A DNA stretch of 50,623 nucleotides. Source: an uncultured Rhodospirillaceae bacterium. GTDB taxonomy: Bacteria; Pseudomonadota; Alphaproteobacteria; Rhodospirillales; Rhodospirillaceae. Position numbers and translations under genes: made by a program. The DNA lies in contig CALSLN010000030.1 of assembly GCA_943787205.1 (NCBI GenBank), positions 1-50,623 of the forward strand, written 5' to 3'. Positions 17,747 to 27,485 of this stretch are shown here, in pieces (positions within the stretch are counted from its first letter, which is position 1; each line of letters starts with the position of its first letter). The notes beneath the pieces were generated by a model. The model made no database searches and was not told the DNA's origin. It saw only the letters and a program-made list of their open reading frames with translations.

Positions 17747-17881
17747 AGGCCATACGGTGAGGCTATAAGCCAAAAATGGCAAGGCAAAGATGGAGCCTTA
17801 CCTTGCGACGCTTCTGTGACGCCCTTATGCTTGGGCTAACACCAACTCAGAGCTTGTATCAATACAGAGGGACGATCCAAC

Positions 17882-18901
17882 GTGGCTACAGTCGTTCAAT
17901 TGGATAACAGAAGACCAGGACCGGTAGAGCCGCTCGACGCGCTTATCGAACTTGTTGAAGACGATCTCAAAGCTGTTAACCAAACCATTGTCGATCGCAT
18001 GCATAGTCCGGTCGCGCTTATCCCCCAACTCGCAGGGCATATTGTTGCGGCAGGCGGTAAGCGTCTGCGCCCTCTGCTCACGCTCGCAGCGGCGAAGCTG
18101 TGTGGCTACACTGAGAAGCGTCACATCAAGCTAGCGACTTGCGTCGAGTTTATTCACACCGCCACATTGCTACACGATGATGTAGTCGACGACAGCGACT
18201 TACGTCGTGGCCAGTCGAGTGCCAACGCGCTATGGGGAAATCAACCCAGCGTCCTCGTCGGCGATTTCTTGTTCAGCCGCGCCTTTGAATTGATGGTCGA
18301 GGACGGCTCGCTCAAAATCTTAGGTATCCTATCTCGTGCGTCCTCCATTATTGCTGAGGGTGAAGTCCATCAGTTAATGACGACGAATGATACGGAAACC
18401 AGCGAGGCCCAGTATTTAGAAGTCGTCCAAGCAAAAACCGCTGAGCTTTTCGCCGCAGCCTCTCGGATCGGCGCCGTGGTCGCAGATAGGCCCGACGTTG
18501 AGGAGGAAGCCTTACAGGTGTACGGCCTCAATCTTGGCATAGCGTTTCAGTTGATCGACGACGTCTTGGATTATTCTGCAAAGCAAGCTGAGCTTGGCAA
18601 AACAATTGGTGATGATTTCCGCGAAGGCAAAATTACACTGCCAGTCATTCTCGCATTTCGACGCGGTGATGATGAGGAGCGCGCTTTTTGGCATCGCTGC
18701 CTTCATGATTTAGAGCAAGGCGATGAGGAACTGGCACACGCGTTAACCCTTATGGAAAAACACGGCAGCCTCACCGACAGCATTCAGCGGGCGCAACACT
18801 ACGGTGATGTAGCACGCGACGCCTTAGGGATTTTCCCTGATAGCCCCGTAAAAACAGTTCTCATCGACATTATCGATTTCTGTATTAAACGGGCCTATTG
18901 A
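17882..18901 (+). CDS. ispB: polyprenyl (octaprenyl-type) diphosphate synthase
   Basis: 339 residues of the trans-isoprenyl diphosphate synthase family. First Asp-rich motif: LLHDDVVDDSDLRRG (near 96-110). Second: FQLIDDVLDY. Also GGKRLRPLL and GNQPSVLVGDF. It elongates farnesyl diphosphate with isopentenyl diphosphate to the side chain of ubiquinone. The start is GTG with GAGGG 10 bases upstream. Chain length cannot be read with certainty, so IspB is the best family call. It diverges from the DUF2007 gene, and the tRNA-Pro gene follows 21 bases after the stop. Confidence 0.93.
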   Translation: MATVVQLDNRRPGPVEPLDALIELVEDDLKAVNQTIVDRMHSPVALIPQLAGHIVAAGGKRLRPLLTLAAAKLCGYTEKRHIKLATCVEFIHTATLLHDDVVDDSDLRRGQSSANALWGNQPSVLVGDFLFSRAFELMVEDGSLKILGILSRASSIIAEGEVHQLMTTNDTETSEAQYLEVVQAKTAELFAAASRIGAVVADRPDVEEEALQVYGLNLGIAFQLIDDVLDYSAKQAELGKTIGDDFREGKITLPVILAFRRGDDEERAFWHRCLHDLEQGDEELAHALTLMEKHGSLTDSIQRAQHYGDVARDALGIFPDSPVKTVLIDIIDFCIKRAY

Positions 18902-18922
18902 ACTAACGAAGCCTCATGGGGA

Positions 18923-18999
18923 CGGAGTGTAGCCCAGCCTGGTAGAGCACTGCCTTCGGGAGGCAGGGGCCGGAAGTTCGAATCTTCTCACTCCGACCA
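18923..18999 (+). tRNA. tRNA-Pro (anticodon CGG)
   Basis: A 77-base cloverleaf with acceptor CGGAGTG/CACTCCG, discriminator A and encoded CCA. The anticodon stem CTGCC/GGCAG encloses the loop TTCGGGA, giving anticodon CGG. The T arm is GGAAG-TTCGAAT-CTTCT with one G-U closing pair. The D stem GCCC/GAGC carries one C-A mismatch, which is mild. No integrase or duplicated tRNA 3' end lies nearby. Confidence 0.96.
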
Positions 19000-19029
19000 A
19001 GCACATAATAGATGCAATATGTTAAATTA

Positions 19030-19373
19030 TCAGGCCGCATGAGAGTATTCCTCTAGGGTATCTGTTAGTGCGGCCACGGTCGGGTAAAGAATCAACTTCT
19101 CGGTTTTCGTTGACGTGAGACTTCCGTCCTGACACTCAATGCACTCAACCAAGAACCCATTCGCTGTCTTGATTGTAACTGCGAGATGCTTGCCAAAATA
19201 CGGTGTCTCAATTTCCACAGGGTCGCGCGCTTGTTCAGAAGACAGCATTCTCAACAGCGTTGTCTCGGGCAGGGTCCGTCTGTCGAAAACAACCTCAGTC
19301 CAGTCAAAGTCGCTGGGCAGACCTCAAAGCTCTCGCTGTTCTTCATGTCTTGTAGAGGGCGTGGATAGCGCAT
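19030..19373 (-). pseudogene. small unknown gene, one frameshift
   Basis: A single protein of about 114 residues is split over two frames. The start ATG (MRYPRPLQDMKNSESFEV) has GGAGG 6 bases upstream. The frame then changes near 19314 at a CCC run, and DFDWTEVVFDRRTLPETTLLRML leads on to a C-terminus ending LEEYSHAA. The span of 344 bases (3x114+2) fits one missing base. The downstream frame alone has no good start and is preceded by an in-frame TGA. I do not recognise the family. It converges on the tRNA gene. Real decay or a sequence error are both possible. Confidence 0.5.
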
Positions 19374-19585
19374 TACCAACCTCCATCTCCATGATGTTTG
19401 TTTAGAACCGCGTCGCCTCAGTTTCAAATTTCGCAATCACCGTGATGCAGGCGTTAACCCGGCAAAGGCATCTGCCGTATTGCCCGATGGGGCTAAGGGG
19501 TCGTTGGATTTAGTGATATTTGCCATACGGCGATCTGAACATTCGCTACCAATTACTCGGTGTCTCAGTCAAACAAGTCAGCTGT

Positions 19586-20376
19586 TTATTCCTTCGCAAA
19601 CTTTTCCATGAATAGTCGCGCTACTATATCTATTACATCGACATTGATATGCCTAGAACCGGGTCCCTCCCCGCCCCCGAAAACTGGTCCAGCATGAGCC
19701 GTAAGCCACCTTACGATCTCAAAAGAAGGCCAGTAAAAAAGGTTAGGGATTGATAGAGACATCACCTGGCTCGCAGCAAGCCGCATAATACCTCTTTGAT
19801 ATGCAGTCTTCTTCAAAGGCCGAACTATCTGTCCTAAAACGATCGGATCAACGGGATCGGTGAAACCGTAAGAATAATATTCGCGCTGGAATTAAACTCT
19901 CGAATTCTATTGACCATGGATACAATATTTCTAACATTTTGCTCAGGTGACGTCATAATCGATTGAGCTTCTTTTCGTTCAGAAAAAGACTGACTCTTAT
20001 ATGGCGCGTACTTCCCTTGCTCATTCACAAGCAATTGTGCCACACCAATTGTTATGATTGCGCATTCGCACGACTTCATCCGCGCCTGTAACGTCTCCAA
20101 CTTGACGGGTTCCTTGTGTGTCAAGCTAGACAGCGTATCTTGATCTTCAGTATTGAGAAGTAAGTTTGTTGCGAACGTTGAGTTTTCGGCTTCAGACATA
20201 TTCACATAGTAAGAATTAAACCCCTTATCAGATAATATTATCGCAATATTTCTAGCGAAACAGGATGCCAACAGATAATAGAGGTGTGTCTTTTCGCAAT
20301 AAGCCCAATGGTTCGGGGGTAGCGCACGTCCACAAAGACTCCGGGCAAGATCGTAAAGGTCACAACCTGGTTCCAA
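19586..20376 (-). pseudogene. GSCFA-domain protein, one frameshift
   Basis: Two frames join into one GSCFA-family protein (an SGNH-hydrolase-like family often found near surface-glycan genes). The upstream frame has the name-giving motif as LASCFARNIA, then IITIGVAQLL and IILTVSPIPL. The downstream frame continues with KKTAYQRGIMRLAAS, YWPSFEIV and a C-terminal SRHINVDVIDIV. The 791-base span (3x263+2) fits one missing base at a CCC run near 19848. The start is uncertain: a TTG is used here, and an ATG with upstream GAGAGA at about 20425 lies in another frame, so a second shift near the N-terminus is possible. It lies downstream of the molybdoenzyme genes on the same strand. Confidence 0.65.
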
Positions 20377-20513
20377 ATCTAACGGGTATCGTATGCAGTG
20401 ACAACGAACTAATTGCTTTTGCCATTGTTAAACTCTCTCACCATATCAACCGGAAACAAAAATCCCGACACCGAGTCTCTATTGGTCGAAAGCAACACTC
20501 GCAGCAGAGACAT

Positions 20514-21360
20514 TCAACCCAGCTTCATGACACCAAGATAGAGGCTATCGTTCTCGACCTTAAGGTCTGTTGCGTAGGTTCCAGACGCCGCACTCACGGT
20601 TAACTCGTATGCGCCACTTTGCGGTGCTAGCTTGTCGATCTTGAATTCGCCGAACACGTCTGTTTCCGCGCGGCCAACTTCACTGCCATTCTGCTTTCAA
20701 GACAACAACAGCCGCTTCGGTGCATTCTTCAATGCCATCCACATCACCGATGACCGACCCTGATACAAAACACGTGGTCATCAGATGCAGGTTTTTATAA
20801 TAGACGCGCGGTTTTGACTCGAGTTCTGGCTGAAGAACAACGAGCCCCTCGCCTTCTTTAATCCGCTGCATTTCGCTGTCGTCGATTTTCAACGACCTAA
20901 ACACGTCTGTCGGGCAGCTTTGCTCGACCCGCGGCTTCGTCCAGCCTGTGTCTAAGAGGTGGGCGTCGAATATCCAGGCCTGAGGGATTTGCTTTTCCTC
21001 GTTCCAATACACAGCGCCGTAAGGACAAGCATCAACGATCTCTTTTTGTCCTTTGGACTTTTCCGGATCAATGATGACGATGCCGTCGTCACGCTTGGTA
21101 ATAGCGCCGTCTTTGGCAACCTTCATACACGGTGCATCATCACAGTGATTGCACATCACCGGCATGAAGTTGGCCTCGACGATAGGGTAGTGGCCGCGTT
21201 CCGTCTGCTTGATGTCGACCCAGCTATGTTCTTTCTCAGGCTGCGGTGCCGCATAGCCCGGGAAGTCATTGCCGATATGTTCATCCTTGGTCGCCAGAAA
21301 ACAGTTGCGACAGTTATCGCACCGCTCAACGTCGACGATCAAATTCCATTTCTTACTCAT
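20514..21360 (-). pseudogene. iron-sulfur subunit of transhydroxylase-type molybdoenzyme, one frameshift
   Basis: Starts at MSKKWNLIVDVERCDNC and carries four Cys clusters for ferredoxin-like [4Fe-4S] centres: CDNCRNC, MCNHCDDAPC, and further Cys at DACPYG and QSCPTD. The frame stops at 20680, but another frame continues from QNGSEVGRAETDVFGEF to a stop at 20514. This gives a C-terminal Cna-B-like beta domain as in the pyrogallol-phloroglucinol transhydroxylase small subunit. The 847-base span (3x282+1) fits one extra base in an AAA near 20692. Its ATG overlaps the large-subunit stop by one base. It would pass electrons to, or stabilise, the molybdenum subunit in the cytoplasm. Confidence 0.75.
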
Positions 21361-24317
21361 CACACCGCCTCCGCACGTTGCCAAGTATCGACGCCGGTCC
21401 ATTTCTCCATCTGGATCAATGTCGTGTTCGGCTTAATGCTGTGGGTCTGTTCCGTCATATTGTCGCTGGAATTGAGCATATTCACGCACCCTCCCAGGTC
21501 CGTTGAGTTGCCCGGCTCGCCAGCAGGCCTGTATTCGGCAGAGGCCGTTGGTGCGCTGACGACGCCCGGTTGTACGCGGTCCGTCACGAAGGCCGCGCAG
21601 ACAACCGAGCCACGGTGATTCCACAAGCGGATCAGATCATCACTCTTGATGTCTCTTTCCCGAGCATCTAGCCCGCTGATGGTCGCAACCAAATACTCGT
21701 GCCCCTCGACCCTTACGCGGTGGTCTTTGATGTCTCTAATCGTGCAGCCCTTCTCGTCTCCCATAATATGGAATGGATAGCGCGTATGCGGCGTAAGAAG
21801 CTGTAGGGGGTATCCCGCCAGATGAGGGTCCCTCTCAGGGTCCTCATAGGTCGGCATGTATTTATTCAACGGTGGGCGCCCAGAATCGTCGATGTTCTGG
21901 AGCGACGTGGCGACAAACTCAAATTTCCCGGACTGGGTTTGCAAACCCTCGCCAAAGTTACCTGTGTAGTCCGCCGGTAGTGGGTAAGGCTCTGGCGTGT
22001 CTTTCTTGCGGCCTTCATAAAACCATCGGTTTCCTGTCGGCGCCCGCGTGCCTTCGGACACTGGAGGGACGACGTAATACCCCTTTTTGAGGAATTTCTT
22101 CCATGTGGTGTGCTTAGACATGTCGGAGGAATCAAACGCCCGCTTACACCAATCAATTTCTACATTGCCGCCTTCAGAGTACAGCGCCCCCATATCAAGA
22201 CGCTTCATGATTTCAAGCAATATATCGTGATCAGATTTGGAATCGCCCACTGGCTCAATGCATTTGTGCTGCATTGATATAACCCGGTGATTATTCATCG
22301 AGTACATATGGTGCACATATCCGGCACCTACGTTGTACCACTCGCCAATGTCATCGTGCTCAAACACTGTGCAGGCCGGTAAAACGATATCTGCAAATTT
22401 TGTCTCGCCTTCCCACCAGATGGATTGATTGACCACGAACGGGAGTTTTTCGGACTGATACATCTCCACATAGCGATTGGAATCCATCTGCGTGCCCATG
22501 GATGAACTGCCATACTTGTACATCATTTCAATTTTGGCATGCCCTGGCGCTGGATAGCCGACCTTCATAAACTGGCCCTGCACCGTAGAGACGTCAGTCA
22601 GGTGACCGAATGCTTTTCCCTCAAGAATCGCTTCGGGAATAAACTTCCGCGGAATAGCTTGCCTCACCGTACTCATGGTCACGATGTGTGGCATGCGCTG
22701 ATAGTTGTTCGCTGCGTTCGCGCTCTGAGTCAGTTCGCCAGACATGCCACCTTCGGCATAGCCCGGGAAATAGAAGGAGAAGTCGAGCGGCGCACCGAAT
22801 TGTAGGTTTCCGAAATTAACGCCCGGGCGGCCATACCCTTGCATCGCACCAAGAATGGCCATCATCCGTGCCCATTGCGCACCCATGGGACCGCGCCCAG
22901 CACCGCCGAGACCACAGCCCCAGCTTCCTGCGCCAAGATAGGTTTTCTTACGGCTCCACTCTCTCGCCAACGCTCTTACATCACGGGCGGGAATTCCGGT
23001 TTCGGCCTCTTGCCACTCTGGTGATTTGGGCGTGCTATCTGAGACACCGAGAATGTAATCTTTCCATTCCGCAAATCCCTCAGTTCTCTTTTCAACGAAC
23101 TCTTTGTCGTAGGTCTCTTCGGTAATCCAAACATGGCACAGCGCCTGCGCGAATGCCGCATCGGTTCCAGGTTTGGGCGCAAACCACTTGCCACCCATGA
23201 GAGCCGCTGTGTGGTTCAGGTAGGGATCGATGTGCACCATCTTGATGCCCAGTTCCTTGGCCCAGGCGCGCCGGATGGTTCCCTCATACCCATAAGTCTT
23301 GTCCGGATCGCTAGACCAGAACACCATCATCTCTGTTTCTTTTAGGCAATCCTCAACTGTGCCGTAAAATTCTGGCGTGCCCAGGCGCATACTGTTGCCC
23401 CAGTGGTGCATGGCTCCCCAGAACCACCCTTCCCAACTATCAGGACTGCCCATCATCTTTGTGCAACCGAGCAAGTTGGTGAAGCGGCCAAAGGCGCTGA
23501 GATAGTGCCCAAAATTTCCCCACTGGTGGTGGGAGCCCGTGTTCGCGAAAATCGCACCCCGCCCCTTGGCTTTAGAACGTTTTATTTCTTTAACAACGAT
23601 ATCGAGTGCTTCGTCCCAACTGATGGGCACAAATTCTGACTTGCCGCGATTTTGAATATTGCGTTCGCCGTCGACATCAAAGTCGACCCGCTTCATGGGC
23701 GACATAATGCGGTCTTCTGAATAGACCATCGACTTAAGAGCCAAACCGTGAGCCGCTAGTGTTGTTTTACGCGGAGGCGTGAACTTCTTGCCACGGGCTT
23801 CAATGGTCCACGATTCAGCATCGTCATCATCAAATTCCATTGGCGTTATTCTGATGATCTTGCCGTCTTTAACGTAGACAAAAATCGGCCCACCATTGGT
23901 ACCGTTGGTGTAGCGCGTAACACCGTTGCCCATGTCCGTGCCGCTTTTCCACCCGACTGTGGTCATGTAGGTCAGCGTCGATGCGAACCAAACGACCAAT
24001 GCATCTGGCCCCTCCATTCCGACCTTGAAGTTCTTCGCCGCATCAATCCGCGTTAATTGATCAAACGGTGGAGTCAGGAACTCTACAGCAATGGCTTTGT
24101 TCTGAAAGAACAGCGAGAGATCGGGGTTCTTATGAAGACCATTCCCTGACTTAATTTTGCCGTCCTTAAACTGGATCCAGCGACCGGCGGAATTATCCTT
24201 CAGCTTGAACTGCGCAATGAGGTTTTTCTCCTTCACGCGTTTAGCAAATTCAGGATAGACGCGTGTGGCCAACCGGAGAGCTTGGACGAGCCCCCAAAGA
24301 ATGATCGCAAATTTCAT
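21360..24317 (-). CDS. molybdopterin oxidoreductase, transhydroxylase-like large subunit with N-terminal SCP2-like domain
   Basis: 985 residues. From about residue 145 it is a DMSO-reductase-family molybdopterin protein of the pyrogallol transhydroxylase branch: PISWDEALDIVV, SHHQWGNFGHYL, a GSPDSWEGWFWG block whose Ser is a candidate molybdenum ligand, HIDPYLNHTAAL, FADIVLPACTVFE and a C-terminal IRLWNHRG. No N-terminal C-x2-C-x3-C cluster is present, as expected for this branch. Residues 32-125 (QFKLKDN, IQFKDGKIKSG, PDLSLFF, KVGMEGPDALVVW) resemble an SCP2 lipid-binding domain, and the first 20 residues are hydrophobic. No Tat motif, so cytoplasmic. Substrate unknown; an aromatic, sterol or lipid-like compound is only a guess. 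Confidence 0.82.
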   Translation of the reverse strand: MKFAIILWGLVQALRLATRVYPEFAKRVKEKNLIAQFKLKDNSAGRWIQFKDGKIKSGNGLHKNPDLSLFFQNKAIAVEFLTPPFDQLTRIDAAKNFKVGMEGPDALVVWFASTLTYMTTVGWKSGTDMGNGVTRYTNGTNGGPIFVYVKDGKIIRITPMEFDDDDAESWTIEARGKKFTPPRKTTLAAHGLALKSMVYSEDRIMSPMKRVDFDVDGERNIQNRGKSEFVPISWDEALDIVVKEIKRSKAKGRGAIFANTGSHHQWGNFGHYLSAFGRFTNLLGCTKMMGSPDSWEGWFWGAMHHWGNSMRLGTPEFYGTVEDCLKETEMMVFWSSDPDKTYGYEGTIRRAWAKELGIKMVHIDPYLNHTAALMGGKWFAPKPGTDAAFAQALCHVWITEETYDKEFVEKRTEGFAEWKDYILGVSDSTPKSPEWQEAETGIPARDVRALAREWSRKKTYLGAGSWGCGLGGAGRGPMGAQWARMMAILGAMQGYGRPGVNFGNLQFGAPLDFSFYFPGYAEGGMSGELTQSANAANNYQRMPHIVTMSTVRQAIPRKFIPEAILEGKAFGHLTDVSTVQGQFMKVGYPAPGHAKIEMMYKYGSSSMGTQMDSNRYVEMYQSEKLPFVVNQSIWWEGETKFADIVLPACTVFEHDDIGEWYNVGAGYVHHMYSMNNHRVISMQHKCIEPVGDSKSDHDILLEIMKRLDMGALYSEGGNVEIDWCKRAFDSSDMSKHTTWKKFLKKGYYVVPPVSEGTRAPTGNRWFYEGRKKDTPEPYPLPADYTGNFGEGLQTQSGKFEFVATSLQNIDDSGRPPLNKYMPTYEDPERDPHLAGYPLQLLTPHTRYPFHIMGDEKGCTIRDIKDHRVRVEGHEYLVATISGLDARERDIKSDDLIRLWNHRGSVVCAAFVTDRVQPGVVSAPTASAEYRPAGEPGNSTDLGGCVNMLNSSDNMTEQTHSIKPNTTLIQMEKWTGVDTWQRAEAV

Positions 24318-24550
24318 TTAACCCTCCAAGAACAGCTCCAGAATAGCCCGAAGCCGCCGCTTTTCGACGCAATAATTAGACAGAATTTATACAGTACTGG
24401 CCTGGATGCGCCATTGAAACTTTAGCGGTGTCTTTGAAGCACAAGGGCTTGATATGCATCAATGCGTCACCATGGCCCATTTTGTTAGGCAAAGAATCGC
24501 GCGCAATCGCTGGGGTTATGGAACTGGCCTGCCTGCAGCTAATGACGGAC

Positions 24551-27441
24551 TCAGGCCTGCTCTTTATTGATCTGATCAAACAAGGCAATAAGAGCATGGG
24601 GGTCGTACGGTTTTGCCAGCACCTGAACAGACTCCGGAACAGATGGGTCGTTCAGAATTTCATCATCTGCATATCCGGACGTTAAAATCACCGGAAGAGC
24701 GGGAAACAATCTGTACGCATGGCTAGCCAGAACCGTCCCCGTCATTCCACCTGGCATCACAACATCCGAGAATAGAATGTCAATATGAACGCCACTCTCT
24801 AGAACACGAAGCGCTGCTGGCCCGTTGGCAGCTTCCACAACAGAAAATCCACGCGCCTCAAGAAGGAGCTTCGTAGTCGTTCGCACATCCTCCTCATCTT
24901 CTACCAAGAGCACCGTTACGTTACGCTCCACGACGTCCGCAGCGATGGAGATTTCTTTCTTATGGCTAACCGGCTCACCCTCTTTAATAGGGAGGTAAAG
25001 CGTGATCGCCACCCCTTCACCAAGCGTGGATTCAATTTTCATGTCACCATCGGACTGCCGCAGAAAACCATAGGCCATACTGAGCCCTAACCCGGACCCC
25101 TGCCCAACTTTCTTGGTGGTGAAAAACGGATCAATGGCACGCTGAAGAACCTCAGGCGACATCCCTAGGCCATCATCAACGACGCGTATTATCGCACAGG
25201 GGCCAGGCGCAACTTCGAGGTCACCGATGATATCTTCAGGTTCAAGCACAGTGCTATCGAGAGATACGGAAATACTGCCACCATCCGGCATAGCGTCGCG
25301 TGCGTTGATCAGAAGATTAACCAGCACTTGCTCAAGCTGACGGGCATCAACGAAACACGTGATAGGCTGTTTTGGCACATCAACTGCTAAGACAACGGTT
25401 TCATTCAATGCAGACCCCATAAGCGCCTGCACGCTCTCAACCACGCTTCTTATGTCTTCCAGTTGAGGCGTTAGCGGTTGTTTGCGCGAGAATGCGAGCA
25501 AGCGCTTTGTAAGAGAGGCCGCGCGATCACATGCAGTCAAAGCGCGCTCAATCGCTTTCTCCACGACCGACTTGTCATCCTTAGCTATGGTCAGAAGCTG
25601 TAAGCAGCCGATGATAATAGTCAGCAGGTTATTGAAGTCATGGGCAACACCACCGGTCAACTTTCCGACTGCCTCCATTTTTTGCGCCTGAGCAAGTTGA
25701 CCTTCCAGCTCCTTCTTTTCAGTCTCTGCTGAAACATCGTCCGTCACGTCCCACATCAGCCCAAAGCCACGCGTGATCTTACCCTCATCGCTCCTATGCA
25801 GACGCCCGCGGGAGCGTACCCATCGCATATCTCCGCCATTCGCCGGGTGAATTCGGTAGGTGATGTCAAAAGACGCAGAGTTGTAAGCCCAGCTTTCATA
25901 AACACGGTCAACGATAGCTCGGTCTTCGGGGTCAATGAGATCCCGCCATGCTTCGACCTGATTTGGGAACGCTGCGCCGTACCCTGACAGCATTTTCAGG
26001 TAGTCATTGAAAACGACACGACCAGTTTCCGCGTCCAGATCCCAAAGACCTGCATCAGACGCGGTTATGATTTGCTGAAGACGCTCTTCGCTTTCTCTTA
26101 GCCGTTCCTCGGACCTATGACGCTCAGTTGTATCTGATGTAACCGTAACAAAGGATGTAACCTTTCCAGGCGCATCTCGAACGGCGGCAGGAGCCATATT
26201 ACCCCAGATGACCGTTCCATCCTTCCTGAAATAGCTGCGCTCTACACTTGTCTTGGCCGAATCACCTTCGACGATCGCAATGCGACGTTTATCGAGTTGA
26301 TCTCCTTCATCAGGCGGCGAGAAATCTCTGTAGCTCCGCCCCAGTATCTCCTCTTCCGTACGGCCCAGGAAGTTGCAGAAACTGGGGTTAACCCGTTGAT
26401 AGACTCCTTCCGGAGATGCAACAACAATGCCCACTTGTGCATTATCGATAATGGACCGCAAGGTTTCTTCGCTTTGCCGAAGGGACTCTTCTAGATTTTT
26501 CCGCTCTGTCATATCGATCGTGATGGACGCACCACCAGCACGGCTTCCATCAGGGTTTTGAAGCATTACAACCCGTTGCTCGGCATAGCGCTGGGATCCA
26601 TCGGGATGGCGGAACGAGAAATCGCCCGTCCAACTGCCCTGCTCACGGAGACTTGCAATCATCTCTTGGCTTTTATCTTCACTATCCATTAAGTCGACCA
26701 ATCGCGATGCTGGTCGACCAATTATCTGTTTGCGCGTTAGGCTGAACATTTTTTTCTGACGCCGGTGTGCAGTCGATCATCTCTCCCTGGTTGTCAGTTA
26801 GACCGACTGATACGTCGGCACTCTGCCAGACCTGTCGATAGAGATTAATCAAGCGATTCTGCTCGACTTCATTGGTGATGTCTCGATAGAACACCCAACT
26901 TCCCGTATGGAGCCCGCCGTCATCGTGGGTCGGAAAAATTGTCGCCTCGACATCGATGACGGATCCGTCTTTGCGCCTACGTTTCGTCGTTAAGCGATGG
27001 GTCTGATGGCCCCCGGCCATTTGAGACAAGGTCCTCCTTCGCCTCTTTCTCTGCCCCCTTCACATAGATAATATCTGTCACTCGACGCCCTGTGGCTTCT
27101 ACGGCGCTGTACCCAAACAGTTCGACCGCGGATTGATTGATACGCAGGATGCGCCCATCAACTGCGACAGCCATGCCCGCATCTTCCAGCGTCGCCAAAG
27201 GGAAAGGCGCGGTTGGGTCGTGAGAGATGCCTATTTTAAGATTTGCATAGAGAGACTTTGAAGCGGAGAGCTCGTGCCTGATCTCTCGGGTTCTACGAAC
27301 CGCGAACCAAAGAAGGAGCGGAAACGCACTAAAGGAGGCGAAAATCAGCTCATCCAGTTCGTATTCTTCAAACCCCTCGGCAAAGGACAGCAGGTGCTCA
27401 AGCAGATCGTTGGCCTGCCTCCCAAAAAGTGATCCATGCAA
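24551..27441 (-). pseudogene. multi-PAS hybrid histidine kinase, two frameshifts, 5' end replaced by IS
   Basis: Three frames join into one sensor kinase. Part 1: a membrane helix (FASFSAFPLLLWFAV), then PAS1. A shift near 27030 (AAA) leads to part 2, with RRRKDGSVIDVEA. A shift in an A7 run near 26752 leads to part 3, with the rest of PAS2, PAS3, PAS4, a histidine box GGVAHDFNNLL, ATPase motifs NLLINARDAMPDGG, DDGLGM and GSGLGLSM, and a receiver domain (LLVEDEEDVR, LFSDVVMPGG, LAKPYD). The span of 2891 bases (3x963+2) fits two extra bases. Residues upstream of about NDLLEHLL are encoded by the IS end, which supplies an ATG at 27441. It would sense through PAS domains and phosphorylate its own receiver. 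Confidence 0.8.
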
Positions 27442-27456
27442 ATTGAGAGAGTCCGG
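27411..27456 (+). repeat. left terminal inverted repeat of the IS
   Basis: 46 bases that align, with one gap, to the complement of the right end. Matching blocks are TG.CCTGCC, AGTG, TCCA, TGAGAGAG and CCGG. The outermost dinucleotide TG/CA is conserved, as in IS3-family ends. Confidence 0.8.
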
Positions 27457-27485
27457 TTAATCTAAGCCTTGATAGGAGGACGACG

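Noticed and set aside
18923..19030. tRNA-Pro as attachment site of a genomic island covering 19-29 kb
   Set aside because: No integrase next to the tRNA and no repeated tRNA 3' end was found further along.
19260..19373. In-frame TGA read as selenocysteine or nonsense codon in the small gene
   Set aside because: A better start with a strong ribosome site lies in another frame, and a single missing base at a CCC run explains the layout. No selenocysteine element was visible.
24376..24597. Minus-strand frame of 73 codons between the molybdoenzyme and the kinase
   Set aside because: It overlaps the kinase C-terminus, has no recognisable motifs and no ribosome site; the 233-base spacer is taken as non-coding.
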